Source of the DNA: Myroides pelagicus
GTDB lineage: Bacteria > Bacteroidota > Bacteroidia > Flavobacteriales > Flavobacteriaceae
Length of the DNA: 35,617 nucleotides
Assembly (NCBI RefSeq): GCF_009711055.1
Contig: NZ_WMJY01000012.1
Coordinates: forward strand, 49,710-85,326
Reading direction: 5' to 3'
In this document: positions 9,250-16,610 of the stretch, piece after piece
Layout: the number at the start of each line of letters is the position of its first letter
Numbering within the stretch: position 1 is the stretch's first letter
Translations under genes and position numbers: made by a program
The notes under the pieces: generated by a model
Told to the model about the DNA's origin: nothing
What the model saw: only the letters and a program-made list of their open reading frames with translations
Databases searched by the model: none

Positions 9250-10017
9250 ATGAATATAGCCTTAATTCAAGCTCCAATGCAATGGGAGGATATCGCTGTT
9301 AACTTCTCTTTTTTTGAAAGAGAAATTCTTTCTCTCAAGGTTGGTACTGATTTGGTTATTTTGCCAGAGATGTTTTTATCTGGTTTTACCATGCAACCTA
9401 AACAAGTCGCTATCTCAATGGATCATGATTATATCGTTTGCTTAAAAAGAATAGCGCATGATAGAGACCTAGCTATTGTAGGAAGTCTTGTTATTGAAGA
9501 AGAAGGTCGTTTTTATAACCGATTACTATTTATAGAGCCTACAGGTAAGGTTCATAAATATAATAAATGTCATTTATTTTCTTTAGCAGGAGAGGAGAAG
9601 GTATACACTAAAGGCGATCAGCGAATTATTATCGAATACAAAGGCTGGAGGATTTGTCCTTTAATTTGTTATGATTTACGTTTCCCCGTATTTGCTAGGA
9701 ATAAGGGTGAAGTATATGACTTACTAATCTATGTCGCTAGTTGGCCTGATCAACGTATTTACGCGTGGGATAGTTTATTAAAAGCGCGTGCTATTGAAAA
9801 TATGTCGTATACTATCGGTGTGAATCGATCAGGAACAGATGAAAACGATAATGAGTATTCTGGACACACTCAGGTTATTGATTATTTAGGGAAGTCGAAT
9901 GTAGAACCCCTGCTAGGACAAATGATTTCTTATGTGACATTAGATTTGGTCAAACAGCAAAAAGCACGACTGCGCTTCAACTTTTTAGGTGATGCTGATG
10001 ATTTCAAACTTATATAA
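9250..10017 (+). CDS. Carbon-nitrogen hydrolase (nitrilase superfamily, omega-amidase/YafV-like)
   Basis: A 255-residue cytoplasmic amidohydrolase of the nitrilase superfamily. The catalytic Glu-Lys-Cys triad is visible: E40 in LPEMFLSGF, K106 in KYNKCHLF, and C140 in PLICYDLRFP. The motifs FSLAGEE and YDLRFPVF point to the YafV/omega-amidase branch, which hydrolyses alpha-ketoglutaramate or alpha-ketosuccinamate left over from transaminations, possibly linked to methionine salvage. The substrate is an inference from the family. It starts 76 nt after the channel gene, with no exact -7 element in the gap, so co-transcription is possible. No terminator is obvious after the stop. Confidence 0.88.
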   Translation: MNIALIQAPMQWEDIAVNFSFFEREILSLKVGTDLVILPEMFLSGFTMQPKQVAISMDHDYIVCLKRIAHDRDLAIVGSLVIEEEGRFYNRLLFIEPTGKVHKYNKCHLFSLAGEEKVYTKGDQRIIIEYKGWRICPLICYDLRFPVFARNKGEVYDLLIYVASWPDQRIYAWDSLLKARAIENMSYTIGVNRSGTDENDNEYSGHTQVIDYLGKSNVEPLLGQMISYVTLDLVKQQKARLRFNFLGDADDFKLI

Positions 10018-10527
10018 ACTTATCCAATAAAATTCACGTGATACCTATGGTTATCAGCAACGAATATAGTTGCAGGAGACTAACATTGTTTTTGCTTGTT
10101 CTATTAATAGGTATTCTATTGTTTAATCTTCTTTTGCTTACAGAAGGCTTAAAATAAGCAGCATTTGTTGCCAAGTTACTGCTATAAGTGCAGTATTCCT
10201 GCAGTATACTACCCCAGAAGTAGCTTCTTGGCAAGGAAAGTGCACTTATACTGCAAGTATAGGTCAAGGAAGTACTTCTAAAGGAGGTAAATAAGCAAAT
10301 AATCTATCCAGTGTCACTTTATCTGATATAACAGATTAGAATAAGCTAACTAGGCAAGAATAGAAACCCTACAAAAAGTCCGTCACGTAAATTGAAAATG
10401 GGCTTCAAAAAGAGGGTGTACAGAAGCGGACAAATAATCTTTATTTGTCAAGTAACAAATCTTTTAAGGGTACAAAAGTTCGTTTTTACTCCCTAAAAAT
10501 AGGACAGGGAGTAATAGGTATGATTAT
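10018..10527. other. 510-bp gap with inverted repeats and broken short frames
   Basis: I find no convincing intact gene. The region holds a 36-codon frame at 10047-10157 encoding a peptide with one strongly hydrophobic stretch. In another frame (10127-10294, no ATG) is a peptide ending in GQGSTSKGGK. The two could be pieces of one frameshifted small secreted protein. Inverted repeats are TTGCCAAG (10168-10175)/CTTGGCAA (10227-10234), TATAAGTGCA (10183-10192)/TGCACTTATA (10241-10250), GACAAATA (10429-10436)/TATTTGTC (10442-10449), and a 9-bp stem at 10486-10514. Confidence 0.5.
10486..10514 (-). terminator. Possible stem-loop terminator after the Ig-like lipoprotein gene
   Basis: A 9-bp stem, TTACTCCCT (10486-10494) with AGGGAGTAA (10506-10514), lies 13 nt beyond the lipoprotein stop. 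Neither strand has a T tract after it, so rho-independent termination is uncertain. Confidence 0.35.
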
Positions 10528-12138
10528 TTATTTTTCAAAGTTAATGTCTTGTTGAATATCCCAGTTTGCACGTACGTCAATTAGTTCTGGGAAGTAGATT
10601 ACCTCTTCAGGCTGTGTTTTCTCCCAATAATATCCACTATCCCATTTTTTATTTTTATTATCGTCATAAATGATTCGAACATAATATTTACGTGGTGATA
10701 GTAACAGAAAATTAAAGTCACTCTCTTGTTCACTATATTGAGAAGCGATAACATTTTCTTTTTCATCAACAATTTCTACAATAATAGGATATCTCTTAAT
10801 ACCTGTAAACTTTAAAAATAGGTTGCCATAATCGCTATATGGGGCCGTTTTTACTTCGTAATTGAGTGTATCATTGGTTTTGCCAAAAAAGTCTGTTAAT
10901 GCATTAGGCATTAAGTTTATGTAGTAGTTCGCGTTCTCTTCTTTATTAAATTTAAGAAGAATACGTTGTTCTAATTTTTTGTGATCAACCTCATAGGGAA
11001 TAGCTACTGAATCTTTATTTAAGACAGTAATTAGTGTTTGATTTATCTTTTCAATTGGCGTAGTTGTATTAATAGTAAAATCATTAACGTAATGCAAGAT
11101 GCTATTAGTTGCTGAAATAGATAATGAATCAATAGCATCTATTTTTACTCGAGGCTTTACGGTATAAGTTTTGTTGTAATCTTCTTTTTTAACATTGATA
11201 TATAGTGAGTCCGCTTTAACTTCAGGGAACCAAACTTGAAGAGAGTCTTTCTGGGCTAAAGCAGTATATGTACTTCTTATTAGACTGTCATTTTTGGCTA
11301 CGGTTACTATCGCATCTTCAACATCTCCAAAGAAAGGTAAGTACCATTTGTTTTTAGATACCTGTGAGGGTCTACTTGTTTCTAGTTTTTCGTTTGACTT
11401 AAATAGCACTATTTTGTGCACTTGATCAGAAGGGATAGTAATAGGGTCTTTGATAAATCCTATTTTATCTTGTTTTGGGTCAAAAAGATAATTGTTGTTT
11501 TTGTCCTTTAGAGCAATAATATAGTATGATCCCTCTTTAATATTCTCTACTGTAAAATCAGTTAAGCTATCAAGAGTATTAGTGATGTATAGCGGTTTTT
11601 CTTTATATACGGTAGAATCATTAAAGGTTTTTGCGTCGTATAACATGATGTTTACGAAGTTGTCTGCTTTAATTTGGTTAATACTTGAAATGCTTCCTTT
11701 TATTTTAAGAGAATCGATATAATCGCCTGTGGAAAAGATATATTTAAACTGTTTAAGTACATTGCCCTCATTATTGTCAATAATTGCATCACCGAAATTA
11801 AAACTATAAGTTGTATTTTCTTTTAAGGTATCACGAAGGCGAATCGTAATTCTTTTTTTAGCACTTCCCATTGGACTCACTTCAGGTGTGTTCTCTAAAG
11901 GAGGAGAAATGATAAGGTTTTGATTTAGTTTATTTACTTTGATAAATTCATCAAAGTCTATATAGATAATATTTTCTTTAAAATTAGTCGTAAAGTTTGC
12001 AGGTGTACTTCTCAAAACAACAGGAGGGATAGTATCTTGTGGTCCCCCAGTTATATATCCTCGTTTGGCACAATTAGATAAACTAAGAGCACTTAAAACA
12101 AGAAAACAAAAGATAAAATATATGCGGAATTTTGACAT
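10528..12138 (-). CDS. Ig-like domain lipoprotein (SbsA-type Ig fold at N-terminus)
   Basis: A 536-residue surface or periplasmic lipoprotein. The signal peptide ends in a lipobox LSNC with C23 as the lipidated residue. Directly after it comes a bacterial Ig-like (SbsA-like) domain at about residues 35-135: an IPPVVLRSTPAN start, a FDEFIKV strand and a YSFNFGDAI segment. The rest is beta-rich with repeated 'DKNNNYLFDPKQD'-like stretches (about residue 212, and DNKNKKWDSGYYW near 500), typical of large Bacteroidota lipoproteins of unknown role. Function is unknown; cell-envelope or gliding-related surface roles are guesses. It lies 58 nt downstream of the ComF-like gene on the same strand, probably in one transcript. 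Confidence 0.85.
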   Translation of the reverse strand: MSKFRIYFIFCFLVLSALSLSNCAKRGYITGGPQDTIPPVVLRSTPANFTTNFKENIIYIDFDEFIKVNKLNQNLIISPPLENTPEVSPMGSAKKRITIRLRDTLKENTTYSFNFGDAIIDNNEGNVLKQFKYIFSTGDYIDSLKIKGSISSINQIKADNFVNIMLYDAKTFNDSTVYKEKPLYITNTLDSLTDFTVENIKEGSYYIIALKDKNNNYLFDPKQDKIGFIKDPITIPSDQVHKIVLFKSNEKLETSRPSQVSKNKWYLPFFGDVEDAIVTVAKNDSLIRSTYTALAQKDSLQVWFPEVKADSLYINVKKEDYNKTYTVKPRVKIDAIDSLSISATNSILHYVNDFTINTTTPIEKINQTLITVLNKDSVAIPYEVDHKKLEQRILLKFNKEENANYYINLMPNALTDFFGKTNDTLNYEVKTAPYSDYGNLFLKFTGIKRYPIIVEIVDEKENVIASQYSEQESDFNFLLLSPRKYYVRIIYDDNKNKKWDSGYYWEKTQPEEVIYFPELIDVRANWDIQQDINFEK

Positions 12139-12196
12139 AGCATGATTTTAAAAAGCAAATTAACGATTATATTTTTTAGTTAGAAAGTATCTGAAC

Positions 12197-12895
12197 TTAA
12201 AAACTTTCAGTAGTCATAGCAAGACATAGTATAGTTACTTTCGAATTAGGTAATTTTAATAGCTCTTTTGCGCATTGTTCTAAGGTATTTCCTGTTGTAA
12301 GAATATCGTCAATAAGTAAAAAATGTTGGCTTTTGGTTGTAGCTTTTGGATTCAAAACAAACTGAGGTTTGGTAGTTTTCTTTAATCTGTCAAAAAGTTT
12401 TTTATTTGCTTGAGCTTTTGTTTTCTTTGTTTTAATGAGTAGATTTTCTTCAATAGGAATACCGTACACTTCATGAATGGCTTGAGCAAAACCACTCACT
12501 TGATTGTAACCTCTTTTTCTTTGTTTTGATGGGTGAAGGGGTACCATAATAATCGAATCAATTCGGTGTAATAGAGAGGTCTGTTTTAATTGCTCTGCAT
12601 AGATCATACCTAAATAATAGCTAATCTCAGGGTGGTTTTTATATTTTAAGTTGTGTAAGATATTTTGAACACCTGTTCTTTTTTTAAAGAAGAGTAGGCA
12701 ACTTGCATGTTCTATGTTTATTCGACCATAAAATTTCTGAGAGGCTAGATTATCTTGATGTAAGTGTTGGTTTGTAAAGGACAATTTAGATCGACAGGTT
12801 GTACATAGTATTTCTTCATTTTGAAGTAATAAAGTATTGCAGGCCATGCACATTTTGGGAAATAGCAAATTAATTAAGTCACTTAATAAGGTCAT
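12197..12895 (-). CDS. ComF-family phosphoribosyltransferase-like protein
   Basis: A 232-residue ComF-like protein, a family needed for natural transformation (handling of imported single-stranded DNA) in several bacteria. An N-terminal zinc-finger-like pair of CxxC motifs (C16/C19, C31/C34) is followed by a type I phosphoribosyltransferase fold. The PRPP-binding loop LLIDDILTTGNT is near residues 192-203, and MVPLHPSKQRKRGYNQ is the family signature in the middle. Both domains are full length. Whether this organism is competent cannot be told from the window. It starts divergently from the small helical-protein gene (93 nt apart) and leads into the Ig-like lipoprotein gene. Confidence 0.92.
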   Translation of the reverse strand: MTLLSDLINLLFPKMCMACNTLLLQNEEILCTTCRSKLSFTNQHLHQDNLASQKFYGRINIEHASCLLFFKKRTGVQNILHNLKYKNHPEISYYLGMIYAEQLKQTSLLHRIDSIIMVPLHPSKQRKRGYNQVSGFAQAIHEVYGIPIEENLLIKTKKTKAQANKKLFDRLKKTTKPQFVLNPKATTKSQHFLLIDDILTTGNTLEQCAKELLKLPNSKVTILCLAMTTESF

Positions 12896-12961
12896 CTTGC
12901 TGATTATTAGTTTATATTAAAAATAGTGAACTATATTTTTAAAAAATGAGTTTTAAGGGAA

Positions 12962-12969
12962 TATCTTTG
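12962..12969 (+). promoter_or_regulatory. -7 element for the small protein / YchJ-like pair
   Basis: TATCTTTG is an exact TAnnTTTG match, with about 16 nt of predicted leader before the ATG at 12989. No -33 TTG is seen. Confidence 0.5.
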
Positions 12970-12988
12970 CCTTTAAAGAGAATCATTG

Positions 12989-13180
12989 ATGAAAGAAAAA
13001 CTAAAGAAAGAGATTATTGTTTTAATGGAGATTTCCAAAAAGCATAATCCTGTAGATTTGAATAAAAAAATAGAAGACTTAAAGGAGCGTATAAATAAAT
13101 ACATCGATACAGTCGAAATTGATGAAGATTTAGTGACGTATGCTAAGTATTTGAAAATTTTGGATAGCATAAAAAAGTAA
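12989..13180 (+). CDS. Small helical hypothetical protein (63 aa)
   Basis: A lysine/glutamate-rich 63-residue protein with no signal peptide or membrane segment. Heptad-like spacing of I/L residues suggests one or two amphipathic helices or a short coiled coil. The start is the ATG at 12989; a TTG directly before it is in frame but less likely. Its reality is supported by an exact -7 element upstream and by the 5-nt gap to the next gene, an operon-like arrangement. I do not recognise a family. A partner or regulator of the YchJ-like protein is only a guess. Confidence 0.65.
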   Translation: MKEKLKKEIIVLMEISKKHNPVDLNKKIEDLKERINKYIDTVEIDEDLVTYAKYLKILDSIKK

Positions 13181-13185
13181 CAGTT

Positions 13186-13572
13186 ATGGAGCAAGAGCAA
13201 GCGTGTTATTGTGGCAGTGGATTGATGTATAGAGAATGTTGTTCTCGTTTTTTAGTGGATAGGCTACAGCCGAATACGGCAGAAGAACTTATGCGTTCGC
13301 GTTACACTGCTTATGTATTAGCAAATGCTAAGTATATAATTGATACTACTCATCCGAAAACGCGTCATTTTCACAGTAAAAATGCAGTACTTCGTTGGTC
13401 GAAAGATAATAATTGGCAGGAATTACAGGTAGTTACAAGTGGAGAAAACAGCGTGGTTTTTAAAGCTATATTTATTGACAAGGACGGCAATCGTCAAGAG
13501 CATATTGAAAACTCGTTATTCGAGAAAATGGCAGGGAAGTGGTATTATGTTTCGGGAACATTCTTAGATTAA
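13186..13572 (+). CDS. YchJ-family SEC-C motif protein
   Basis: A 128-residue protein of the YchJ/UPF0225 family. The N-terminal metal-binding SEC-C-like motif CYCGSGLMYRECC (C7, C9, C18, C19) would hold zinc. After it comes the family-typical LMRSRYTAYVLANAKYIIDTTHP segment, then an NTF2-like beta sheet with RWSKDNNWQ and the GKWYYVSG end. The biochemical role is not established. It sits 5 nt after the small helical protein and most likely shares its promoter. The next gene, aspA, has its own promoter. Confidence 0.9.
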   Translation: MEQEQACYCGSGLMYRECCSRFLVDRLQPNTAEELMRSRYTAYVLANAKYIIDTTHPKTRHFHSKNAVLRWSKDNNWQELQVVTSGENSVVFKAIFIDKDGNRQEHIENSLFEKMAGKWYYVSGTFLD

Positions 13573-13603
13573 TTCAAGTAATATTTACTACATAATCTGG
13601 ATT

Positions 13604-13611
13604 TAACTTTG
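13604..13611 (+). promoter_or_regulatory. -7 element of aspA
   Basis: TAACTTTG is an exact consensus match, with about 30 nt of predicted leader before the ATG at 13645. Confidence 0.55.
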
Positions 13612-13644
13612 TACATTAGTATTTAATTCAAAAACGATACGACT

Positions 13645-15045
13645 ATGAGTTTAACCAGAACAGAAAGTGATTTACTAGGTGAATTACAGGTTCCGCAACA
13701 CGCTTATTATGGTGTACAGACACAGAGAGCAATTAATAACTTTAAAATCTCTACCAGTAAGCTATCTGATTATCCTGAGTTTGTAAAAGGGTTAGCTATC
13801 GTAAAATGGGCGGCAGCTAAAACGAATTTCGAATTAAATGTCTTAGATGAGAAGATATATCAGGTAATAGCTGATGCATGTCAAGAAATATTAGATGGGA
13901 AGATGCATCAAGAATTTCCTGTGGATATGATACAAGGAGGTGCTGGAACTTCAGTAAATATGAATGCTAATGAAGTTATAGCTAATCGCGCATTAGAATT
14001 GTTAGGATTTGAAAAAGGTGATTATGCTCACTGTTCCCCTAATGACCATGTGAATTTATCTCAATCTACTAATGATGCTTATCCTACTTCATTGAAGGTT
14101 GCTGTATTTGAAATGAACAAGACAGTAGTGGAAAAGCTTTCTTTATTGGTTCAAGGTTTTGAACAAAAAGCGAAAGAGTTTGAAAACGTGATTAAGATGG
14201 GGCGCACGCAACTTCAAGATGCTGTACCGATGACTTTAGGGCAAGAATTTGGGGGATTCGCATTTACTTTAAAGAAAGAAATTGAAGCATTGAATTATGC
14301 TAGTCAAGCCTTTCTTGAAATAAATATGGGGGCTACGGCTATTGGTACAGGACTTAATGCTGTACCAGGCTATGCAGAGTTATGTGCTAAAAACTTAGGA
14401 GGCCTAATGCAACAGCCTGTATCTTCTGCTGAAAACTTAGTTGAAGCGACATCGGATACAAGTGGCTTTGTAGCGTATTCGGGTGTATTGAAAAAGCTTG
14501 CTATTAAACTATCAAAGATTTGTAATGATTTACGTTTACTATCTTCAGGCCCACGTACTGGGTTAAATGAGATTCAATTGCCTGCTATGCAGCCAGGATC
14601 ATCTATTATGCCTGGAAAAGTGAACCCTGTGATCCCTGAGGTCGTGAATCAAGTTTGCTTTAAAGTAATTGGAAACGATATGACAATAACGATGGCTGCA
14701 GAGGCTGCTCAATTACAGTTAAACGTAATGGAGCCTGTTTTGGCACATACTATCATGGAATCCATGATTTGGATAGAGAATGCGATGCAAACATTAGTAG
14801 AAAAATGTGTTATTGGCATTAAGGCTAACGTAGAGCACAATAAAGAGCTGGTCATGGGTAGCATTGGGATTGTTACTGCATTGAATCCATATATTGGATA
14901 CAAAGCGAGCACAAAAATCGCTAAAGAAGCTTTAGAAACAGGAAGAGGTGTGTATGAACTAGTATTAGAGCACAACTTATTAACAAAGGAGAAATTAGAT
15001 GAAATACTTGATCCTAAACATATGTTAGCCCCACATTTAATATAG
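13645..15045 (+). CDS. aspA: Aspartate ammonia-lyase (aspartase)
   Basis: A fumarase/aspartase superfamily enzyme converting L-aspartate to fumarate and ammonia in the cytoplasm. The 466-residue length is normal. The superfamily signature GSSIMPGKVNP (residues 318-328) holds the catalytic serine loop. The N-terminus (ESDLLGELQVPQHAYYGVQT) and the motifs GAGTSVNMNANEV and STNDAYPTS favour aspartase over class II fumarase. Fumarate made here can enter the TCA cycle or act on complex II, whose genes lie 5 kb upstream. It is a single-gene unit with a promoter in front and a terminator behind. Confidence 0.95.
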   Translation: MSLTRTESDLLGELQVPQHAYYGVQTQRAINNFKISTSKLSDYPEFVKGLAIVKWAAAKTNFELNVLDEKIYQVIADACQEILDGKMHQEFPVDMIQGGAGTSVNMNANEVIANRALELLGFEKGDYAHCSPNDHVNLSQSTNDAYPTSLKVAVFEMNKTVVEKLSLLVQGFEQKAKEFENVIKMGRTQLQDAVPMTLGQEFGGFAFTLKKEIEALNYASQAFLEINMGATAIGTGLNAVPGYAELCAKNLGGLMQQPVSSAENLVEATSDTSGFVAYSGVLKKLAIKLSKICNDLRLLSSGPRTGLNEIQLPAMQPGSSIMPGKVNPVIPEVVNQVCFKVIGNDMTITMAAEAAQLQLNVMEPVLAHTIMESMIWIENAMQTLVEKCVIGIKANVEHNKELVMGSIGIVTALNPYIGYKASTKIAKEALETGRGVYELVLEHNLLTKEKLDEILDPKHMLAPHLI

Positions 15046-15066
15046 CATTAATCGATAATAGTTTAT

Positions 15067-15094
15067 AAGTCTCCTTCTTTAGGGAGACTTTTTT
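15067..15094 (+). terminator. Intrinsic terminator of aspA
   Basis: An 8-bp stem AAGTCTCC (15067-15074) with GGAGACTT (15083-15090) runs into six Ts. Confidence 0.9.
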
Positions 15095-15186
15095 GCTTAA
15101 ATTAATGTAACTTTTTTGTTTTTTATTGTCTTAACTATAGAGTGGCTTACTAATTGTAGTCTTTTTTGTTATTTAACCAATTTGTT

Positions 15187-15816
15187 ATGAAAGCATTAAT
15201 TATAGGTGCGACAGGTGCAGTGGGAAAAGTGCTTGTTCGTCAATTGTTATGTGATGATTATTTTACGGAAATAGTTGTATTTATTCGCTCAGAATGGGAT
15301 TTAAACCATCCTAAGTTGATTGCTCATATCGTTGATTTTGACGCTATAGAAACATGGAAGCACTTAATTCATGGTGATGTTGTATTTAGTTGTTTAGGTA
15401 CAACTTTAAAGCAGGCGGGGAGTAAATTAAAACAGAAGCATATTGATCACGACTATGTAGTTCAGTTTGCACAATATGCTAAAAGTCATCAGGTGAGTAA
15501 CTTTATCTTACTCTCCTCTAGGGGGGCATCGGAAAGGAGTAAGTTTTTTTATAGTCAATTAAAAGGAAAGATAGAACATGCAATTTTAAGCTTGCGTTTT
15601 TCTAATACTGTGATAGTCCGCCCGAGTTTAATGATTCGACCAGGGACTGATAGAATGGGAGAAGTGATTTCAGCGAAGATATTGCGCTTTTTTAATAGGG
15701 TAGGGCTTTTTAGAGGATATAAGCCAATTGATGTATTTCAAGTGGCAAGTCGTATGAGAATTGCTTCTAAAAATGATTATTGTCGTCGATTGATCATTGA
15801 AAATGCAGAAATATAA
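15187..15816 (+). CDS. NAD(P)-binding Rossmann-fold protein (atypical SDR, HTATIP2-like)
   Basis: A 209-residue protein from the ATG at 15187, where MKALIIGATGAVGKVLV places the glycine-rich NAD(P)-binding loop (GATGAVG) directly at the N-terminus. An in-frame TTG seven codons upstream is not needed. Further family-like parts are DVVFSCLGTTLKQAGS (about residues 65-80), FILLSSRGAS (about 110-120), SQLKGKIE with the lysine after the serine/tyrosine region, and VIVRPSLM. These fit the NmrA/HTATIP2-like branch of extended short-chain dehydrogenases. The substrate is unknown and the function may be redox sensing rather than catalysis. It is a single gene, and its terminator is shared with the convergent yceI-like gene. 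Confidence 0.85.
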   Translation: MKALIIGATGAVGKVLVRQLLCDDYFTEIVVFIRSEWDLNHPKLIAHIVDFDAIETWKHLIHGDVVFSCLGTTLKQAGSKLKQKHIDHDYVVQFAQYAKSHQVSNFILLSSRGASERSKFFYSQLKGKIEHAILSLRFSNTVIVRPSLMIRPGTDRMGEVISAKILRFFNRVGLFRGYKPIDVFQVASRMRIASKNDYCRRLIIENAEI

Positions 15817-15849
15817 AAAAAGCTTATCTCAACAGAGATAAGCTTTTTT
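15816..15849. terminator. Bidirectional terminator between the Rossmann protein and YceI genes
   Basis: A perfect 15-bp stem (15816-15830 with 15835-15849) with an AACA loop has an A tract on one side and a T tract on the other, so it works as a terminator in both directions. Confidence 0.92.
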
Positions 15850-16425
15850 CTATTTTACCTTGCTAAACTCTAAGTTTACATTGATTTTAACGTCTTTACC
15901 AATACCAGAAGCTGTTGGGTCGTATGCTAGGCCAAAATCAAAACGATTAATTGATGTTTTTGCTTGAAATCCTATTTTTGTATTTCCTTGACCATCATCT
16001 TTTAAGAGTCCACCGTACGTTAATTCAAAAGTTACGGGTTTAGTAATTTCTCTAATTGTCAAAAGACCTTCCAATTTGTATTTATCTTTTCCAAATTTCT
16101 TTATAGAAGTACTTTTAAAAGTCATTGTCGGATGATTCTCAACAGCGAAGAAATCATCAGTTTTAAGGTGATTATCTCGCATTTCGATTGACGTATTTAC
16201 ACTTTTAGTTTCTACGGTGAAGTTGAAGTTTCCTTTTGTTATATCTTCAGGTGTTCCATTAAAAGAACCATTAAACTGATCGAATCTACCATCGACGAAT
16301 GAGATTCCTAAGTGTTTTACTGAGAAATTTAAAAATGAGTGATAAGTATCTACATTCCATTTTTCTTGGGCAAATGAAGTTGCTGATAATAAGCTAGCTA
16401 CAAGTAATACAATTATTTTTTTCAT
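15850..16425 (-). CDS. YceI-family periplasmic protein
   Basis: A 191-residue secreted protein. The signal peptide (residues 1-19, ending SFAQ) is followed by a single YceI lipocalin-like domain that starts with the family pattern WNVDTYHSFLNFSVKHLG. Later landmarks are GRFDQFNGSF, HPTMTFKST, the GLLTIREITKPVTFEL strand and the C-terminal DFGLAYDP. YceI proteins bind polyisoprenoid or other amphiphilic lipids in the periplasm, and the physiological role is unclear. An exact -7 element lies 31 nt upstream of the ATG. Confidence 0.95.
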   Translation of the reverse strand: MKKIIVLLVASLLSATSFAQEKWNVDTYHSFLNFSVKHLGISFVDGRFDQFNGSFNGTPEDITKGNFNFTVETKSVNTSIEMRDNHLKTDDFFAVENHPTMTFKSTSIKKFGKDKYKLEGLLTIREITKPVTFELTYGGLLKDDGQGNTKIGFQAKTSINRFDFGLAYDPTASGIGKDVKINVNLEFSKVK

Positions 16426-16456
16426 GATATAGATTTTATAGTTTTCTTATTTGTTA

Positions 16457-16464
16457 CAAATGTA
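16457..16464 (-). promoter_or_regulatory. -7 element of the yceI-like gene
   Basis: The minus strand reads TACATTTG, an exact TAnnTTTG match, with a leader of about 27 nt. No TTG at the -33 position. Confidence 0.55.
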
Positions 16465-16558
16465 GTAACTCTATATTATAGAATTGCTTAACCTACATTA
16501 AGAACTACTTTTAGAACCTTATCTTTCTTAGCTATAGTCAAATTGTTTAAAGACATAA

Positions 16559-16591
16559 AAAAAGCTGCCCAATAAAGGAGGGCAGCTTTTT
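16559..16591 (-). terminator. Intrinsic terminator of glyS
   Basis: A 12-bp perfect stem (16559-16570 with 16580-16591) followed on the minus strand by a T run. It lies 19 nt after the glyS stop codon. Confidence 0.93.
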
Positions 16592-16610
16592 CTATGGTGT
16601 ATTTCAAAGA

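Noticed and set aside
10034..10267. 77-codon minus-strand frame in the 10.0-10.5 kb gap
   Set aside because: Low-complexity S/N/Y-rich translation with no family look; it overlaps the inverted repeats and has no promoter. A chance frame is more likely.
12973..13200. Minus-strand frame opposite the small helical protein gene
   Set aside because: The plus-strand gene has a -7 element and operon spacing with the YchJ-like gene; the antisense frame is F/S-rich, as expected for a shadow of a K/E-rich gene.
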